This document shows positions 5,028 to 6,149 of a stretch of 6,149 nucleotides of DNA, one piece after another. A program made the translations under genes and the position numbers. The notes below the pieces were generated by a model that saw nothing but the letters and a program-made list of their open reading frames with translations, ran no database searches and was not told where the DNA came from. Source of the DNA: Rhodospirillales bacterium (GTDB taxonomy: Bacteria > Pseudomonadota > Alphaproteobacteria > MPNO01 > UBA2964); contig PBWY01000089.1 in NCBI GenBank assembly GCA_002727395.1, positions 1-6,149 on the forward strand, given 5' to 3'. The first letter of the stretch is position 1; the number at the start of each line of letters is the position of its first letter.

Positions 5028-6149
5028 ATGGATCTTGGAAACGCCTTTGATGTTGCGGCCGCACGGCAGCCTTCTTCCCTTGCATTTGTGGATGGTGGGT
5101 TGAGACGAGATTTTGAAAGCTGGCAATTGGACATTAGGCGTGTCGCCCGAGGCCTTTCAAAGTTGGGTTTAAGAAAGGGAGATCGTCTTCTTTGTATTTC
5201 TTCGAATAGTTACGAGATGGCCACTCTGTATTGGGCTTGCCATATGTTAGCCGCAATTTTTACACCTTTTAATTGGAGGGCTACTGCTGAAGATATAAAG
5301 TTTGTTTTAGAAGATTCTAGGCCAAAAGTTGTCGCCTATGATCATACGGCAGGGCCAAGAATAGAACCTTTAATGGAAAAAATTGATGCTTCGGTTGTCC
5401 GTATAGAGAAGACGGAAACCGGGTTTAATTTCAATGAATTACTCCATGAAAAACCCATTTCTGGGCTATGCGGAGCTACAGATAACGATATCTGTCTAAT
5501 GCTTTATACCTCAGGAACAACTGGACGGCCCAAGGGAGTGCCGCGTTCACATCTTGCAGAATATACTGCCGGTGTTTCTGTTATTGCTCATCTCCGGTAT
5601 AAATTTGGTGATGCAGCTCTTGGTGTTATGCCTATGTTTCATACAATGGGCGTAAGAATCTTGCTTTGCGCTGGCATGATCAACGGTGCTTTTTTTAACA
5701 TGCCAAGTTTTGATGCTGAGACGGCTCTTGCACTAATAGAAAAAGAGAAGATAAACACACTTTTTCTAGTTCCAACTATGTTCCACGATATGTTGATAGA
5801 AGACGATTTAGATTCCACTGATATGTCTTCGGTAAGGAACGTTGCCTATGCGGGTATGTCGATGACGAGTGAGCTGGAGAGGCGTTGTATTGAAAAAATC
5901 CAGCCAGAAATATTTGCAAATTATTATGGTTCGAGTGAAATTTTTACATTTACATTTTGTGATCACCTTGATCAAAAACCTGGTTGTGCTGGCTGGCCTG
6001 GCTTAAATCAGGGAGTAAAGGTGGTTCGTGCGGACTGTGAAAATCTAGTAGGACCGGAAGAAGTTCTGAAGCCCGGCGAAATAGGCGAAGTTATTGCTAC
6101 CATGAAAAGTCCTGAGGCGTTTTCAGGTTATTGGAATCGACCGGACGCA
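5028..6149 (+). CDS. AMP-forming acyl-CoA synthetase / AMP-dependent ligase, N-terminal 374 residues, truncated by window edge
   Basis: From the ATG at 5028 the frame runs 374 codons without a stop to the window end. It is an ANL-superfamily adenylating enzyme. The ATP phosphate-loop motif YTSGTTGRPKG is at about 160-170. A substrate-pocket region follows with MPMFHTMG (about 201-208) and AYAGMSMT (about 273-280). The adenine-binding motif YYGSSE is at 299-304, and PGEIGEV...GYWNRP at about 349-372 leads toward the hinge. Complete members have about 500-550 residues, so the rest of the N-domain, the hinge and the C-terminal lid with its catalytic lysine are outside the window. The reaction should be carboxylate + ATP + CoA to acyl-CoA + AMP + PPi. 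The acid is unknown; the general FadD/benzoate-ligase-like layout does not settle chain length or aromatic use. It is the second gene after the FMN reductase-like gene, with a 19-bp gap and a weak ribosome-binding site. Confidence 0.93.
   Translation, partial: MDLGNAFDVAAARQPSSLAFVDGGLRRDFESWQLDIRRVARGLSKLGLRKGDRLLCISSNSYEMATLYWACHMLAAIFTPFNWRATAEDIKFVLEDSRPKVVAYDHTAGPRIEPLMEKIDASVVRIEKTETGFNFNELLHEKPISGLCGATDNDICLMLYTSGTTGRPKGVPRSHLAEYTAGVSVIAHLRYKFGDAALGVMPMFHTMGVRILLCAGMINGAFFNMPSFDAETALALIEKEKINTLFLVPTMFHDMLIEDDLDSTDMSSVRNVAYAGMSMTSELERRCIEKIQPEIFANYYGSSEIFTFTFCDHLDQKPGCAGWPGLNQGVKVVRADCENLVGPEEVLKPGEIGEVIATMKSPEAFSGYWNRPDA

Noticed and set aside
4534..5134. Minus-strand open frames over the flavoprotein and ligase genes (4534-4977, 4847-5134)
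   Set aside because: Shadows of the two recognised plus-strand genes, with no family features.

Overview
The window is a compact, AT-leaning stretch of bacterial chromosome. It most resembles an alphaproteobacterium, possibly a marine or environmental lineage. That placement is inferred from the style of the ArfB, MsrB and urea-carboxylase-associated (DUF1989) proteins; no rRNA or other taxonomic marker is present. Seven complete genes and two genes cut by the window edges fill nearly all of it. I see no RNA gene, mobile element, CRISPR array or prophage.

Left part (1-2269): A DMT/EamA-type membrane transporter runs leftward off the window and is divergent from arfB, a codon-independent peptidyl-tRNA hydrolase that rescues stalled ribosomes. 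arfB is followed on the same strand by msrB (methionine-R-sulfoxide reductase) and an NmrA-like NAD(P)-binding protein. These three are spaced by 40-50 bp and are ordinary housekeeping or stress genes.

Middle part (2266-4127, minus strand): Three consecutive paralogues of the DUF1989 / urea carboxylase-associated family form a tight operon with gaps of 27 and 20 bp. They align without gaps over their first 92 residues, so they arose by tandem duplication. The middle copy has then lost a 29-residue block and several conserved residues. In guanidine-degrading bacteria two proteins of this family act as a heteromeric carboxyguanidine deiminase. Here, however, no urea/guanidine carboxylase, allophanate hydrolase or transporter for such a substrate is visible. 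This trio is the most interesting part of the window.

Right part (4128-6149): A 326-bp non-coding divergent region separates the trio from a plus-strand pair: an NAD(P)H-dependent FMN reductase-like flavodoxin-fold protein and, 19 bp later, an acyl-CoA/AMP-forming ligase cut by the window end. The divergent layout could allow the trio and the flavoprotein-ligase pair to be co-regulated, as in a small catabolic locus, but the sequence does not prove a joint pathway or name a substrate.
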